In this document: piece by piece, positions 17,888 through 26,656 of the stretch
Layout of the letters: the number at the start of each line of letters is the position of its first letter
Numbering within the stretch: the stretch's first letter is position 1
Assembly (NCBI RefSeq): GCF_043677095.1
Contig: NZ_JBHLJR010000006.1
Span: 375,376 to 439,375, forward strand
Direction of reading: 5' to 3'
Source of the DNA: Natronococcus roseus
Lineage (GTDB): Archaea > Halobacteriota > Halobacteria > Halobacteriales > Natrialbaceae
Length of the DNA stretch: 64,000 bases
Notes under the pieces: generated by a model
What the model was told of the DNA's origin: nothing
Database searches by the model: none
Seen by the model: the letters and a program-made list of their open reading frames with translations, nothing else
Position numbers and translations under genes: made by a program

Positions 17888-18022
17888 CCGAGGGCCGGAA
17901 ACCTATTTTTGTCCGCTCGATGGACGTAGCCCGATGCCACGTTCGAGACCGTTCCGATCCGTGCTCAGTAGCCGATCGCCGAGAGGAACGCTCGTTTCTG
18001 CCGAGCGTGGGGGAAACGCCGG

Positions 18023-19063
18023 ATGAGCGACGCTCGACCTGCGGCCGACGATCGAACGCAAGTCTCGATCGCCTGCCAGGGTGGCGGCAGTCACACGGCC
18101 TTTACTGCCGGCGTGCTCCGGGAGCTGCTCTCGCAGTGGCCGGCTCGCGAGGAGGAGTTCGAGCTGGTCGGGATCAGCGGCAGCTCTGGGGGTGCATTCA
18201 ACGCGTTGGCAGTCTGGTACGGTGCGGTCACCGGTGACGAGGAGACGGCGATCGCGACGCTGGACGCCCTGTGGGACGACATCGCGGCCAGCGACGCCGC
18301 CGATCGGCTACTCAACAGCTGGGTGACGACGTACGCCCGCATTGCGAGCACCGGCGTCGGGCTGCCGGAAGTGAGCCCGTACTACTCGCCGGCCGCCAGA
18401 CTGAGCCAGCGGCACCTCGGTCGCCTCCTCGAGCGCCACGTCGACTTCGATGCGATCCCCGAACTCTGTGCGGCCGACGTCCCGAAACTCGTCGTCGGCG
18501 CGGTCGACATCAACGCGGGCGAGTTCGTGACGTTCACCAACGAGGCCGTGACCGTCGACGCCGTGCTCGCGTCGGCCGCGGTGCCGGAGCTGTTCGAGGC
18601 CGTCGAAATTCCGGCGGAGAGGTGTCCCTCGACCGATCGATCAACGACCGACGGTGAGAGTCGCCGCTACTGGGATGGGCTGCTCTCCCAAAATCCGCCG
18701 GTCAAGGATCTGATCTCGGTTCCGGGGGAACGCACTCCCGACGAACTGTGGGTCGTCCAGATCAACCCGCAGACCCGACCCGGAACCCCGACCTCGCTCC
18801 CGGAGATCGCCGATCGTCGGAACGAACTCGCGGGGAATATCTCGCTGAACAACGAGCTCCGGACGATCGAACGGGTCAACGAGTGGATCGAGGGCGGCCA
18901 CCTCGAGCACCCCGACTACACGACGACGACGATCAGGCGCATCGAGCTCTCGGGATACGATCAGACGACGAAGCTCGATCGCGATCCGCAGTTCCTCGAG
19001 GAGCTCGTCGCGGAGGGCGAGCGGCGGGCCGCCGCATTTCTCGACGAGCGAGCCGACGAGTGA
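18023..19063 (+). CDS. patatin-like phospholipase
   Basis: 346 aa. The patatin catalytic dyad is readable: the oxyanion loop QGGGSHTAF (19-27), the nucleophile serine in GSSGG (S55) and the catalytic aspartate in YWDG (D218). The protein would hydrolyse acyl esters. Archaeal membranes contain ether lipids, so the physiological substrate is uncertain. There is no signal peptide, so it is probably cytoplasmic. It starts 135 bp after the DUF7523 gene, and cysS follows 75 bp downstream on the same strand. Confidence 0.92.
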   Translation: MSDARPAADDRTQVSIACQGGGSHTAFTAGVLRELLSQWPAREEEFELVGISGSSGGAFNALAVWYGAVTGDEETAIATLDALWDDIAASDAADRLLNSWVTTYARIASTGVGLPEVSPYYSPAARLSQRHLGRLLERHVDFDAIPELCAADVPKLVVGAVDINAGEFVTFTNEAVTVDAVLASAAVPELFEAVEIPAERCPSTDRSTTDGESRRYWDGLLSQNPPVKDLISVPGERTPDELWVVQINPQTRPGTPTSLPEIADRRNELAGNISLNNELRTIERVNEWIEGGHLEHPDYTTTTIRRIELSGYDQTTKLDRDPQFLEELVAEGERRAAAFLDERADE

Positions 19064-19138
19064 GCGGGCGTCGGTCGGCCGATGGCGGATTCGGCGGGCA
19101 CCGTGCCGCTTAACTGCCGTCCGGGAAAAATCAGGGTA

Positions 19139-20641
19139 ATGACCCTGTACGTGACGAACACGTTGACGGGCGAGACGGAGCCGTTCGAGCCGGAGGACCC
19201 CGACGACGTTCTGCTCTACTACTGCGGCCTGACGGTTTCGGACCCGCCCCACCTGGGCCACGCCCGCTCGTGGGTCCACGTCGACGTCATGCACCGCTGG
19301 CTCGAACGGCTCGGCTACGGCGTCCGCCACGTCGAGAACTTCACCGACGTCAACGAGAAGATCGTCGCCCGCGTCGGCGAGGACGACCTCGGCGACGACG
19401 AAAGCGAGGTCGCGGAGACCTACATCGATCGAACCCTCGCGGACATGCGCTCGCTGAACCTCCTGCGGGCGGAGGTCTACCCGCGAGTCTCCGAGCACGT
19501 CCCCGAAATCGTCGCCCTCGTCGAAACCCTTCTGGAGAAGGGGTACGCCTACGAGGCGAACGGCTCGGTCTACTTCGACGTCACCAGCTTCGAGGAGTAC
19601 GGCAAGCTGTCGAACCAGGCCCTCGAGGAGATCGAATCCCAGGGCGACCCCGACGAGCGCTCCGAGAAGCGAAACCCCGCGGACTTCGCGCTCTGGAAGG
19701 CCGACGGCGTCGACGCCGACGCGATCGCGGAACACCGCCACGAGGGAGCCGCGCCGGCCGAGGAGGCCTGCGAGACCGCCCTGACCTGGGAGTCGCCGTG
19801 GGGCGAGGGACGACCCGGCTGGCACATCGAGTGCTCGGCGATGAGCACGACCCACCTCGGGGACACCCTCGATATCCACGTCGGCGGCCGCGATCTGGTC
19901 TTTCCCCACCACGAAAACGAGATCGCCCAGTCCGAGGCGGCGACCGACCAGCAGTTCGCAAAGTACTGGCTTCACTGCGAGCTGTTCCAGATGGACGAGG
20001 AGAAGATGTCCTCGAGCCTGGGGAACTTCGTCACCGTCGACGAGGCGGTCGACCGCTGGGGAGCGAACGTCGTCCGAACGTTTCTCACCGCGGGCTCGTA
20101 CAACAGCCAGCAGCTGTACTCCGACGAGACGATCGCCGAGGCCGAGGAACGGTGGGACCGCCTCGAGCGCGCCTACGAGGCAGCGACCGCGGCGATCGAC
20201 TCCCCGGAAGCGGGGTCGAAGGTCGCCGACGACGAACTCCGCGAGAGCGTTTCGAACGCTCGCGAGGCCTTTACCGAGGCGATGAACGACGACTTCAACA
20301 CCCGCGAGGCCCAGTCGGCCCTGCTCGAGATCGCGGCGGCGATCAACCGCCACCTCGAGGTCGGCGAGGGCGAGCAGGCCGACTACCGCGGACTGCGCCA
20401 GGCCGTCGAGACCCTCGAGGAACTCGGCAGCGTACTCGGGCTCTCCTTTACCGGCGAGACCGACGGCAGCGCGGAGCTGGCCGGCGACGTCGTCGAACTC
20501 GTGCTCGACGTGCGCGAGCACGAGCGCGAGGCGGGGAACTACGAGCGGGCCGACGAGCTCCGCGACGAGCTCGAGGGGCTCGGCGTCGAAGTCCAGGACA
20601 CCGACGAGGGGGCGAGCTATCGGCTCCCCTCCGGCGAGTAG
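19139..20641 (+). CDS. cysS: cysteinyl-tRNA synthetase
   Basis: 500 aa class I synthetase that charges tRNA-Cys. The HIGH motif appears as HLGH (38-41) and KMSKS as KMSSS (289-293). Zinc-ligand candidates are C29, C232 and H257. The start at 19139 (MTLYVTNTL) matches the family; the frame extends upstream to 19082 without family sequence. A T-rich stretch (CCTCTTTTCC) about 10-20 nt past the stop may serve as terminator. Confidence 0.97.
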   Translation: MTLYVTNTLTGETEPFEPEDPDDVLLYYCGLTVSDPPHLGHARSWVHVDVMHRWLERLGYGVRHVENFTDVNEKIVARVGEDDLGDDESEVAETYIDRTLADMRSLNLLRAEVYPRVSEHVPEIVALVETLLEKGYAYEANGSVYFDVTSFEEYGKLSNQALEEIESQGDPDERSEKRNPADFALWKADGVDADAIAEHRHEGAAPAEEACETALTWESPWGEGRPGWHIECSAMSTTHLGDTLDIHVGGRDLVFPHHENEIAQSEAATDQQFAKYWLHCELFQMDEEKMSSSLGNFVTVDEAVDRWGANVVRTFLTAGSYNSQQLYSDETIAEAEERWDRLERAYEAATAAIDSPEAGSKVADDELRESVSNAREAFTEAMNDDFNTREAQSALLEIAAAINRHLEVGEGEQADYRGLRQAVETLEELGSVLGLSFTGETDGSAELAGDVVELVLDVREHEREAGNYERADELRDELEGLGVEVQDTDEGASYRLPSGE

Positions 20642-20945
20642 CGGTCGAGACCTCTTTTCCGGTCGGATCGGTTTCGCGCCTCTCTCGTTCGGTGAACTTC
20701 TCGAGTGATGAGATCGACGGTCGTCCTCGGACTGTCCACTCTGCGTCGCGTAAACCGCATCCTGTTATATCGAAACTCGACCGATGGTCTCCCCACGTTC
20801 AGAGTCTGTGGTTGCAATGACGAGGCGTAGACTCAGTACAAGGAACACGCGTGTTCGTACGTGGACTCGGCCTCAGACGCGTAGCGTCTTGATGGCGTTT
20901 TATCACCCCTTCCAAATTAATAGCCTGGGCCTCGTAACCAGAGGG
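20642..20945. other. 304-bp intergenic region with TATA box of the amphi-Trp gene
   Basis: The left end carries the short T-run following cysS. The right end has AAATTAATA about 28 nt before the ATG at 20946, a good haloarchaeal TATA box for a leaderless message. The middle contains an in-frame ATG at 20784 that would extend the downstream protein by 54 residues. That extension is Arg/Thr-rich and out of character, so I reject it. Nothing else is evident. Confidence 0.5.
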
Positions 20946-21224
20946 ATGCCCGAAGAAACACTGTTTGAGTCCGAGCGGGATATGGACACAACCGAAGTCG
21001 CACAGTACCTTCGAACGGTCGCAGAACATCTCGAATCGGGCGACGAATTCACTCTTGAATCCGGTAGTGAGTCGGTAACACTCGCTCCACCGGGACGCGT
21101 TGAGTTCGAGGTTGAGGTCGAACGCGAGACATCGACGTCGGGGGGTTCGCCGGAGATTGAACTCGAGTTCGAATTGGAGTGGGACGAAAACGGAACCGAT
21201 ACCGGTGACCTCACTATTGAGTGA
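20946..21224 (+). CDS. amphi-Trp domain protein
   Basis: 92 aa, strongly acidic. The pattern EVAQYLRTVAEHLESGDEFT followed by alternating hydrophobic/charged strands (VEFEVEVERE, IELEFELEW) is typical of the short amphi-Trp domain, named for its amphipathic Trp-containing C-terminus. Biochemical function is unknown. The start at 20946 agrees with the TATA box 28 nt upstream. The MITE-like element at 21238 begins 13 bp after the stop. Confidence 0.85.
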   Translation: MPEETLFESERDMDTTEVAQYLRTVAEHLESGDEFTLESGSESVTLAPPGRVEFEVEVERETSTSGGSPEIELEFELEWDENGTDTGDLTIE

Positions 21225-21237
21225 GGGTATTGTAAGC

Positions 21238-21321
21238 TATAGTAGCCACTGAAAGTCAGTGCGCACCCGACCGCACGACGGCTGTGCGATTGGTGTGCAA
21301 ACAGTTTCAGTTGTTACTATA
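21238..21321. mobile_element. 84-bp MITE-like element
   Basis: The ends are inverted repeats: TATAGTAGCCACTGAAA at 21238-21254, and at 21305-21321 the reverse complement of TATAGTAACAACTGAAA (15 of 17 match). The interior cannot encode a protein. The last 23 bp are identical to the left end of the relic at 10006. The element lies just past the amphi-Trp stop and could provide its terminator. A clear target-site duplication is not visible. Confidence 0.7.
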
Positions 21322-21989
21322 AAGCCACACATTGTTTGTGACGGTGCAGACGGGAGCATATCGGATTTAAGGGGCAACATATCGCCCGTACTCACCATTC
21401 AGAGCGGAGATGTGCAACCGATTCTATGACATTTTCACGCAGCAACCAACTCATCCGATAGCTGTCAAGAGGAGGGTGCTGAGTATAGGTGAACGACGTC
21501 TCAGCTCGGTCTGCCCCTTTCTTCTGCGGTGGCGCGCGCTGTCGGCGAGGCGCGACCGCAGGGAGCGCCTCGAAAGAGCGAACGGGGAACGGAGTGACCC
21601 GTGAGCAGATAGCACGAGCGAATGGCTTGGCAGAGCGTGCTCTGCCAGTGGCTGAGCGAACGACCGCAGGAAGTGAGTGAATCGGCTGGGGAGGGCGTGG
21701 CGATCCCCTGTGTTCGTGCGAGCAGAGTCTGCTTCTGTCGGTATTACCGCGAACGCCAGCCCCTTTCAGTCCCGCCCAGCGGTGGTCCGTCAGGGTTGCA
21801 GACCAATGCCGGCCGTTCCATTCGCACTGCAGACACAACGCCGGACGGTCCATACTACTCATGTCGGGACGTAGAACAGTCACCGGTGAGGAGAATTGGT
21901 GAATTTCTTCTGCCGAACTGCTGATCACGAAACGGACGCCTCGAGTCGGCCGCGCCACTTATGGCCACCAGGCGGTTCTTTCAGACTAA
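21322..21989. other. 668-bp gene-poor stretch with perfect inverted repeats
   Basis: No credible coding frame. CGAGGCGC (21546-21553) pairs perfectly with GCGCCTCG (21565-21572). TGGCAGAGC (21628-21636) pairs perfectly with GCTCTGCCA (21639-21647) across a 2-nt gap. Between them is a Ser/Arg-type repetitive stretch (GAACGGGGAACGGAGTGACC) similar to one near 10092. It looks like decayed mobile DNA extending from the MITE-like element. The right end (about 21955-21989) should contain the promoter of the lipoprotein gene. Confidence 0.5.
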
Positions 21990-22697
21990 ATGAATCGACG
22001 ACAGTTCGTCGCCGCGGGTGCAGTCGGCGGCGTCGGTCTCTCGGCCGGATGTCTGGACGAGTTCCTCGAGGACGCGACGACGTTTTCGGCCACGCCGGCG
22101 GTCGTCGCCGAGAGCGCGACCGACGACACCGGCTACGAGTACCAGGGGACCGAGGAGATCGTCTCCACTGAATCCGTCGCCGGCCAGGAGATCGAGGTGA
22201 CCAGCTACGGCTCCGAGTACACCCGGCCGATCGACCTCCCGCTCGACATCTTCGGCGGCGAGATCGAGGCCGGCGTGTTCGCCGTCATCTCGACGCCGCA
22301 GGTCAGCGTCGCCGGCGAGGAGTTCAATCCCGTCGGCGAGATGGAAAACGAGGAGCTCGTTCAGGAGATCCAGACCCAGTACGAGGAGCTGCGGATCGAG
22401 GAGTCCGTCGGGGAGCGATCGGTGAGCGCGCTCGAGGAGACGATCACGCTCGAGACCTTCGAGGGCGAGGCGGTGTTACACGGCGAACACGGGATCGACA
22501 TCCTGCTCGATATCGCCCAGCTCGAACACGACGACGACTACCTCGTGATCGTCGGCGTCTACCCCGACCTCGAGGACTTCCCGATCGACTCCGAGCGCGA
22601 TCGGATCGACGCGATGGTCCAGGGGCTTGAGCACGACGACGACGTCGACGCGGAGATCGTCGAAACCAGCGAGGAAGAAGAGCCGCTCTCCGATTAG
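21990..22697 (+). CDS. Tat-exported lipoprotein, DUF6517 family
   Basis: 235 aa. The N-terminus MNRRQFVAAGAVGGVGLSAGC has a twin-arginine motif and a lipobox with C21, so the mature protein is probably lipid-anchored on the outer face of the membrane. The rest is acidic and soluble, with a two-lobe beta-rich pattern; I recognise DUF6517. Its stop overlaps the stop of the convergent protease gene by 4 bp (22694-22697), so both messages must end by running into each other. Function unknown. Confidence 0.87.
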   Translation: MNRRQFVAAGAVGGVGLSAGCLDEFLEDATTFSATPAVVAESATDDTGYEYQGTEEIVSTESVAGQEIEVTSYGSEYTRPIDLPLDIFGGEIEAGVFAVISTPQVSVAGEEFNPVGEMENEELVQEIQTQYEELRIEESVGERSVSALEETITLETFEGEAVLHGEHGIDILLDIAQLEHDDDYLVIVGVYPDLEDFPIDSERDRIDAMVQGLEHDDDVDAEIVETSEEEEPLSD

Positions 22698-23746
22698 AGG
22701 CCGAGCGCGGTCGCGATCGAGACGCCGCTCGCGAGCGCACCCAGCAGGTACCCCCCGATCGCACCGCCGTTGAGCAGGGGGAGTCCGGCGTGAGGTCGCC
22801 CCTTCAGAACCATTCCCATGAGCACGAGCAGCCCGGCCAGCGTGCCGAGGATCGCCCCCAGCGCGGGCACGTTCAGCGCGATGCCGGGCACATCGAGGGT
22901 GCCCGCCTCAAGGAAGTAGGCCGCGCTGGCGACCAGGATCGTCGGGATGATGGCGTCGCCCAGCCCGATGAACAGCGCGTCGCGGCCGGCGTCGGCCGGC
23001 ACCTCGTCGTCGGCGGAGTCGGGTTCGCTTCCCACGGTCGGCGTCCCGTCGGTCGGTCCCTCGTCGGCCCGACTCGAGTCCGACCCCTCGAGAGTCGACT
23101 CCCCGTCTCCCCGGTCGTCCTCGAGCGACGCCTCGGAGCCGTCGGTGAGGTAGGAGTACGACAGCGTCGTCGGAACGACCAGCACGACGGGAATCTTCAG
23201 GTCCATCACGCCCTCGGCGAGGTCGAGCATGTGTTCGGTCTGGTAGACGCTGATGGCGTCGTAGATCGCCAGCGCCGAGAGCAGCAAGATCGCGGGCAGG
23301 AGGCCGAAGCTGATCCCGAACAGCGCCGCGGCGCCGGCCCCCATCAGAACGCCGGTGAGATCGATGACGTACCACTCCGGGTACAACAGGAGCGCGGCGC
23401 CGACGCCGAGGGCTGCGCCGACGGCGACGACGTTGATCGGCCCTGCCGTAACCACCGGCGGAACGAGTTCAGTGAGCACGAACCAGGCGAGGAAGACGCT
23501 CACGCCGATGACCAGCGCCCTGATGACCCACTCGAGGTCGTACCGGAAGGTCGCGAGCATAAAGCCGGTCGCGACGAGGATCACCGCGAAGTAGACCAGG
23601 CTGTTGGTCGGGTTCTCCGGATCCTCGACGGCCTGCCGGTCGGCGTCGTGGAACGGCTCGATCAGCGCCAGCGCGCCGAGTTGCACGGCCAGAAACAGCG
23701 CCACGGTCGCGCCGACGGCCGCGAGCACCCGGGTCCGATGGTCCAT
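22694..23746 (-). CDS. presenilin-type intramembrane aspartyl protease
   Basis: 350 aa, about nine membrane helices. The catalytic pair is readable: YD at 162-163 (LAIYDAISVY) and GLGD at 261-264 (FIGLGDAIIP). The third motif reads GLP near 321-323 in place of PAL. An acidic soluble loop (about 203-256) separates helices 6 and 7. The family cleaves substrates inside the bilayer; the archaeal homologue (PSH) is a model for presenilin. It is the last gene of a leftward group starting at srp19, 64 bp after gar1. Confidence 0.93.
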   Translation of the reverse strand: MDHRTRVLAAVGATVALFLAVQLGALALIEPFHDADRQAVEDPENPTNSLVYFAVILVATGFMLATFRYDLEWVIRALVIGVSVFLAWFVLTELVPPVVTAGPINVVAVGAALGVGAALLLYPEWYVIDLTGVLMGAGAAALFGISFGLLPAILLLSALAIYDAISVYQTEHMLDLAEGVMDLKIPVVLVVPTTLSYSYLTDGSEASLEDDRGDGESTLEGSDSSRADEGPTDGTPTVGSEPDSADDEVPADAGRDALFIGLGDAIIPTILVASAAYFLEAGTLDVPGIALNVPALGAILGTLAGLLVLMGMVLKGRPHAGLPLLNGGAIGGYLLGALASGVSIATALGL

Positions 23747-23810
23747 GGCGCGGCGTTCGCACCCGCTCCTCTTGGTGCTTTTCGTTACCCCCTCGAGCCC
23801 TCGTCAGGGA

Positions 23811-24053
23811 TCAGCGCGCGTACAGCGCCGACCCGACCAGCGACGGGAGGTGGACGTCGTCGTCCGGGGTCACCGCCAGGTAGGGACCGTCGACGGGGCC
23901 GAAGACGTCGACGACGCGGCCGACCGACTCCAGGGAGTCGTCGAGCACCATCGTCCCGATCTCCTCGCGGAGTCGATCGTCGTCGGCGTCCGCGTTCGCC
24001 CGCAAGATTGCGAGCCCCTGGGCGGTTCGGACAACCTGTCCGACCCGGCGCAT
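23811..24053 (-). CDS. gar1: H/ACA RNP protein Gar1
   Basis: 80 aa. Gar1 is a small beta-barrel protein of the H/ACA ribonucleoprotein that converts uridine to pseudouridine in rRNA. The core MRRVGQVVRTAQGLAILRA followed by VGRVVDVFGPVDGPYLAV matches the family. The ATG at 24053 overlaps the srp19 stop by one base (TGATG), showing coupled translation. The srp19-gar1 order is common in archaea. Confidence 0.92.
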   Translation of the reverse strand: MRRVGQVVRTAQGLAILRANADADDDRLREEIGTMVLDDSLESVGRVVDVFGPVDGPYLAVTPDDDVHLPSLVGSALYAR

Positions 24054-24331
24054 CAGTCCCGCATCGCGACGACGTACGCCGCGACGGCCTGGACGAGGTC
24101 GTTCTTCGAGTCGTCGGAACCCCGGACGACGACCCGGCCGCGGTCGGCCCAGTGCTCTCGGGAGTAGGATTTGTCCCGCTCGATCGTGGCGTCGTAGCCG
24201 ATCTGCTGGACGGCCTTTGCGATCTCGTCGACCGTCGGCTCCTCGACGGCCAGCTCCTCGGCGACGCGTCGTCCCTCGGCCCGGGAGAGGTCGGCATCGA
24301 GATAGGCGGGCCAGATGACGTTCTCGACCAT
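24053..24331 (-). CDS. srp19: signal recognition particle protein SRP19
   Basis: 92 aa from the ATG at 24331 (MVENVIWPAYLD), the standard start for the family; the frame continues upstream to 24370 without family sequence. SRP19 binds helices 6 and 8 of the 7S RNA and prepares it for SRP54. Conserved features include the N-terminal WPAYLD strand and the central basic region DKSYSREHWADRGRVVV. The 7S RNA gene itself is not in this window. It is the first gene of the srp19-gar1-protease group. Confidence 0.94.
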   Translation of the reverse strand: MVENVIWPAYLDADLSRAEGRRVAEELAVEEPTVDEIAKAVQQIGYDATIERDKSYSREHWADRGRVVVRGSDDSKNDLVQAVAAYVVAMRD

Positions 24332-24442
24332 ACTCCCGACTCGGGAGGCCTCCGGGTAAACACTTTTCAAAAGCGTCGGGTCCGCGCTCGAGTCGATCCC
24401 TCAAGCGCGGGTGGTCGGTCGGCGGCGGCGAGCGAATCGGCG

Positions 24443-25573
24443 TTACCGACGACGAGCGAGAACGGCGAGGACGGCGATCAGCGCGGCGACGACCGCGGGA
24501 ACGCCGAAGCCGGGGATCGAGTCGTCGTCCTCGGCTGCGTCGTCCGCGGGTTCGTCGACCGCGTCGTCGGCATCCGCCTCGTCAGCGTCCGCCTCGTCGT
24601 CTGCATCGTCGGTCTCGTCCTCGGCTTCGTCGGTCGCTTCGGCGTACGCCTCGGGGTGGACCTCGGCGACGATCTCCTCGATCGCCTCGACGACGAGCGG
24701 GCCGGGCTGGCTCATGAACTGGTCGTCGACCGCGACGAACTGCTCGTCCTGGTAGGCGGTCGTGCCCATCGCGGCCTCGCTAACCGGAGGCTCGTCACCC
24801 CAGGATTCGCCGTAGATAATCCACTCGGGATCCTCCTCGACGACGACCTCGTCGCTGATCTCGGCCCAGCCCTCGATGCCGGCCTCCGCGCCGAGGTTCT
24901 CGACGCCAGCGGTGGTGATGATCTCGTCCTGGAAGGTGCCTTCACCGGCGGTGAACCCGTCGCCCATCTCGTAGTACGCGAGCGGGTGCTCCTCGTCCTC
25001 GACGGTCGCCTCGATGGTCTCGAGGCGCTCCTCGAACTCCTCGAGGGTGTCCTCGGCACCGTCGCACTCGCCGACGATCTCGCCGGTCAGGCGGACGTTC
25101 TCGGCGACGCCGTCGAGGGACTCCTCGGTCGGGAAGACGTAGACGTCGAGTCCGGCGTCCCGGAGCTGGTCGATCACGTCGTCGCCCTCGAGGGCGTTCG
25201 CCGCGAGGACGACGTCGGGATCGCGGTCGATGATCTCCTCGGTGACGGGCGTGACGCCGTCGTCCTCGGTGATGTCGAGCTCCTCGTCGGCCTCGAGGTA
25301 GTCGGTGTACTCGCCGACCGGCATGCCCGAGAGCTTCTCCTCGGCCCCGATCTCGTGTATCACCTGTGCGTCACTGGGCTGCAGGGCGACGACCGAGTCG
25401 GGCTCCTCATCGACGGTTACCGCCTCCCCGGTGGCGTCCTCTCCTTCGAACGGAAACTCGCAGGTCGGTTCCTCCTGTGCGACGTCGGCTACCCCCCCTC
25501 CCGCCGCGGCGGCGGGAGCAAACGCGGCCAGCGCCGTGAGTACGGCGACGAAAACGATCACTGAATTGCGCAT
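24443..25573 (-). CDS. btuF: vitamin B12 ABC transporter, binding protein with PGF-CTERM anchor
   Basis: 376 aa. A Sec-type signal peptide (1-24) precedes a periplasmic-binding domain of the BtuF/FhuD type (about 50-310; VVALQPSDAQVIHEIGAEEK and PDVVLAANALEGDDVI). A low-complexity Asp/Glu/Ala stretch of about 40 residues follows, then PGFGVPAVVAALIAVLAVLA and a basic end. That is the PGF-CTERM signal processed by archaeosortase. So it is a membrane-anchored cobalamin receptor. It is transcribed divergently from btuC/btuD across a 60-bp gap with a symmetric TATA box. Confidence 0.92.
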   Translation of the reverse strand: MRNSVIVFVAVLTALAAFAPAAAAGGGVADVAQEEPTCEFPFEGEDATGEAVTVDEEPDSVVALQPSDAQVIHEIGAEEKLSGMPVGEYTDYLEADEELDITEDDGVTPVTEEIIDRDPDVVLAANALEGDDVIDQLRDAGLDVYVFPTEESLDGVAENVRLTGEIVGECDGAEDTLEEFEERLETIEATVEDEEHPLAYYEMGDGFTAGEGTFQDEIITTAGVENLGAEAGIEGWAEISDEVVVEEDPEWIIYGESWGDEPPVSEAAMGTTAYQDEQFVAVDDQFMSQPGPLVVEAIEEIVAEVHPEAYAEATDEAEDETDDADDEADADEADADDAVDEPADDAAEDDDSIPGFGVPAVVAALIAVLAVLARRR

Positions 25574-25599
25574 CGATCGAATCGTGGCACCTACTCCAA

Positions 25600-25609
25600 C
25601 AAATATTTG
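25600..25609. promoter_or_regulatory. palindromic TATA box shared by btuF and btuC
   Basis: CAAATATTTG is a perfect 10-bp palindrome. Its centre (25604.5) is 31.5 bp from the btuF ATG (25573) and 29.5 bp from the GTG (25634) taken as the btuC start. Both distances suit a haloarchaeal TATA box serving leaderless messages, and no other A+T-rich stretch exists in the 60-bp gap. One box may thus serve both directions. Confidence 0.6.
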
Positions 25610-25633
25610 CCTACTGCAAGCGAGGTTTCAGCC

Positions 25634-26656
25634 GTGTTTCGTCCGGGTCGTCTCGTCTCGTGGTCGGTCGCGCTCTCGGCGCTGCTGGTCGGCGTCGTCG
25701 TCGGGAGCGCCGCGCTCGGACCAGTTCGGATCGATCCGCTGACCGTCTCGCGGGCGATCCTCAACCTCGCGGGCGTCGGCGTCCACGAGGTGCCGGCGAC
25801 CCACCAGACGATCGTCGCGGACGTCAGGCTGCCCCGCATCCTGCTGGCCGCGACGGTCGGCTTCGCGCTGGCGGCCGCGGGAACGGTCATGCAGGGCTTT
25901 TTCAGAAACCCACTCGCGGATCCGTCGATCATCGGCGTCTCCTCGGGCGCCGCGGTCGGCGCCGTCGCCGCCATCGCGTTTCCGGCGCTGGTGCCGATCG
26001 GGAGCGTCCACCTGCCCGCGTTCGTCGGCGCGCTCGTCACCGCCTTCCTCGTCTACGCCATCGCGACCGAGGGCGGGCGGACGCCGGTCGCGACGCTGTT
26101 GCTCGCGGGGGTCGCGATCCAGGCGTTTCTCGGCGCGGTGATCTCGTTTATGGTCGTCCACAGCGGCGAGAACCTCCGGGAGGCCGTCATCTGGATGATG
26201 GGCCACCTCCATCGAAGCAGCTGGGGCGACGTCGGCTTCGCGCTCCCAGTCACCGTCGTCGGTGTTCTCGTGCTCGGCGCCTACACCCGGGAGATGAACG
26301 TCCTCCTGCTCGGCGAGGAGGACGCCCAGAACCTCGGCGTGAGCGTCGAACGAACCAAGCTCCTGTTGCTCGCGCTGGCGAGTCTCGTCACCGCCGCGGG
26401 GGTCGCCGTCGCCGGCGTCATCGGCTTCGTCGGTCTCGTCGTCCCCCACATGATGCGCCTGATTGTCGGCCCCGATCACCGCATCCTGTTGCCGACCAGC
26501 GCGCTCGCGGGAGCCTCCTTCCTCGTGATCGCCGACACCGTCGCCCGCGTCGGCGCCTTCGGCCTCCCCATCGTCCCCGTCGGTATCGTCACCGCGACCG
26601 TCGGCGCGCCCTTCTTCCTCTATCTGCTGACGAGCCGGGAGGTGCACGCGCTGTGA
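25634..26656 (+). CDS. btuC: vitamin B12 ABC transporter, permease
   Basis: 340 aa from the GTG at 25634, about ten membrane helices, FecCD/BtuC family. The coupling motif region GVAVAGVIGFVGLVVPHMMR is clear, as is GFFRNPLADPSIIGVSSGA near the N-terminal third. An upstream in-frame TTG at 25607 would add nine residues, but it lies inside the palindromic TATA box, so the GTG is preferred. The stop overlaps the btuD start (GTGA, 26653-26656), so the two are translationally coupled. Confidence 0.93.
   Translation: MFRPGRLVSWSVALSALLVGVVVGSAALGPVRIDPLTVSRAILNLAGVGVHEVPATHQTIVADVRLPRILLAATVGFALAAAGTVMQGFFRNPLADPSIIGVSSGAAVGAVAAIAFPALVPIGSVHLPAFVGALVTAFLVYAIATEGGRTPVATLLLAGVAIQAFLGAVISFMVVHSGENLREAVIWMMGHLHRSSWGDVGFALPVTVVGVLVLGAYTREMNVLLLGEEDAQNLGVSVERTKLLLLALASLVTAAGVAVAGVIGFVGLVVPHMMRLIVGPDHRILLPTSALAGASFLVIADTVARVGAFGLPIVPVGIVTATVGAPFFLYLLTSREVHAL

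Noticed and set aside
22790..25564. A 924-codon open frame on the plus strand
   Set aside because: It is the antisense shadow of the protease, gar1, srp19 and btuF genes. High G+C antisense frames in this genome type stay open because of codon bias, and the product is Arg/Asp-rich without any family signature.
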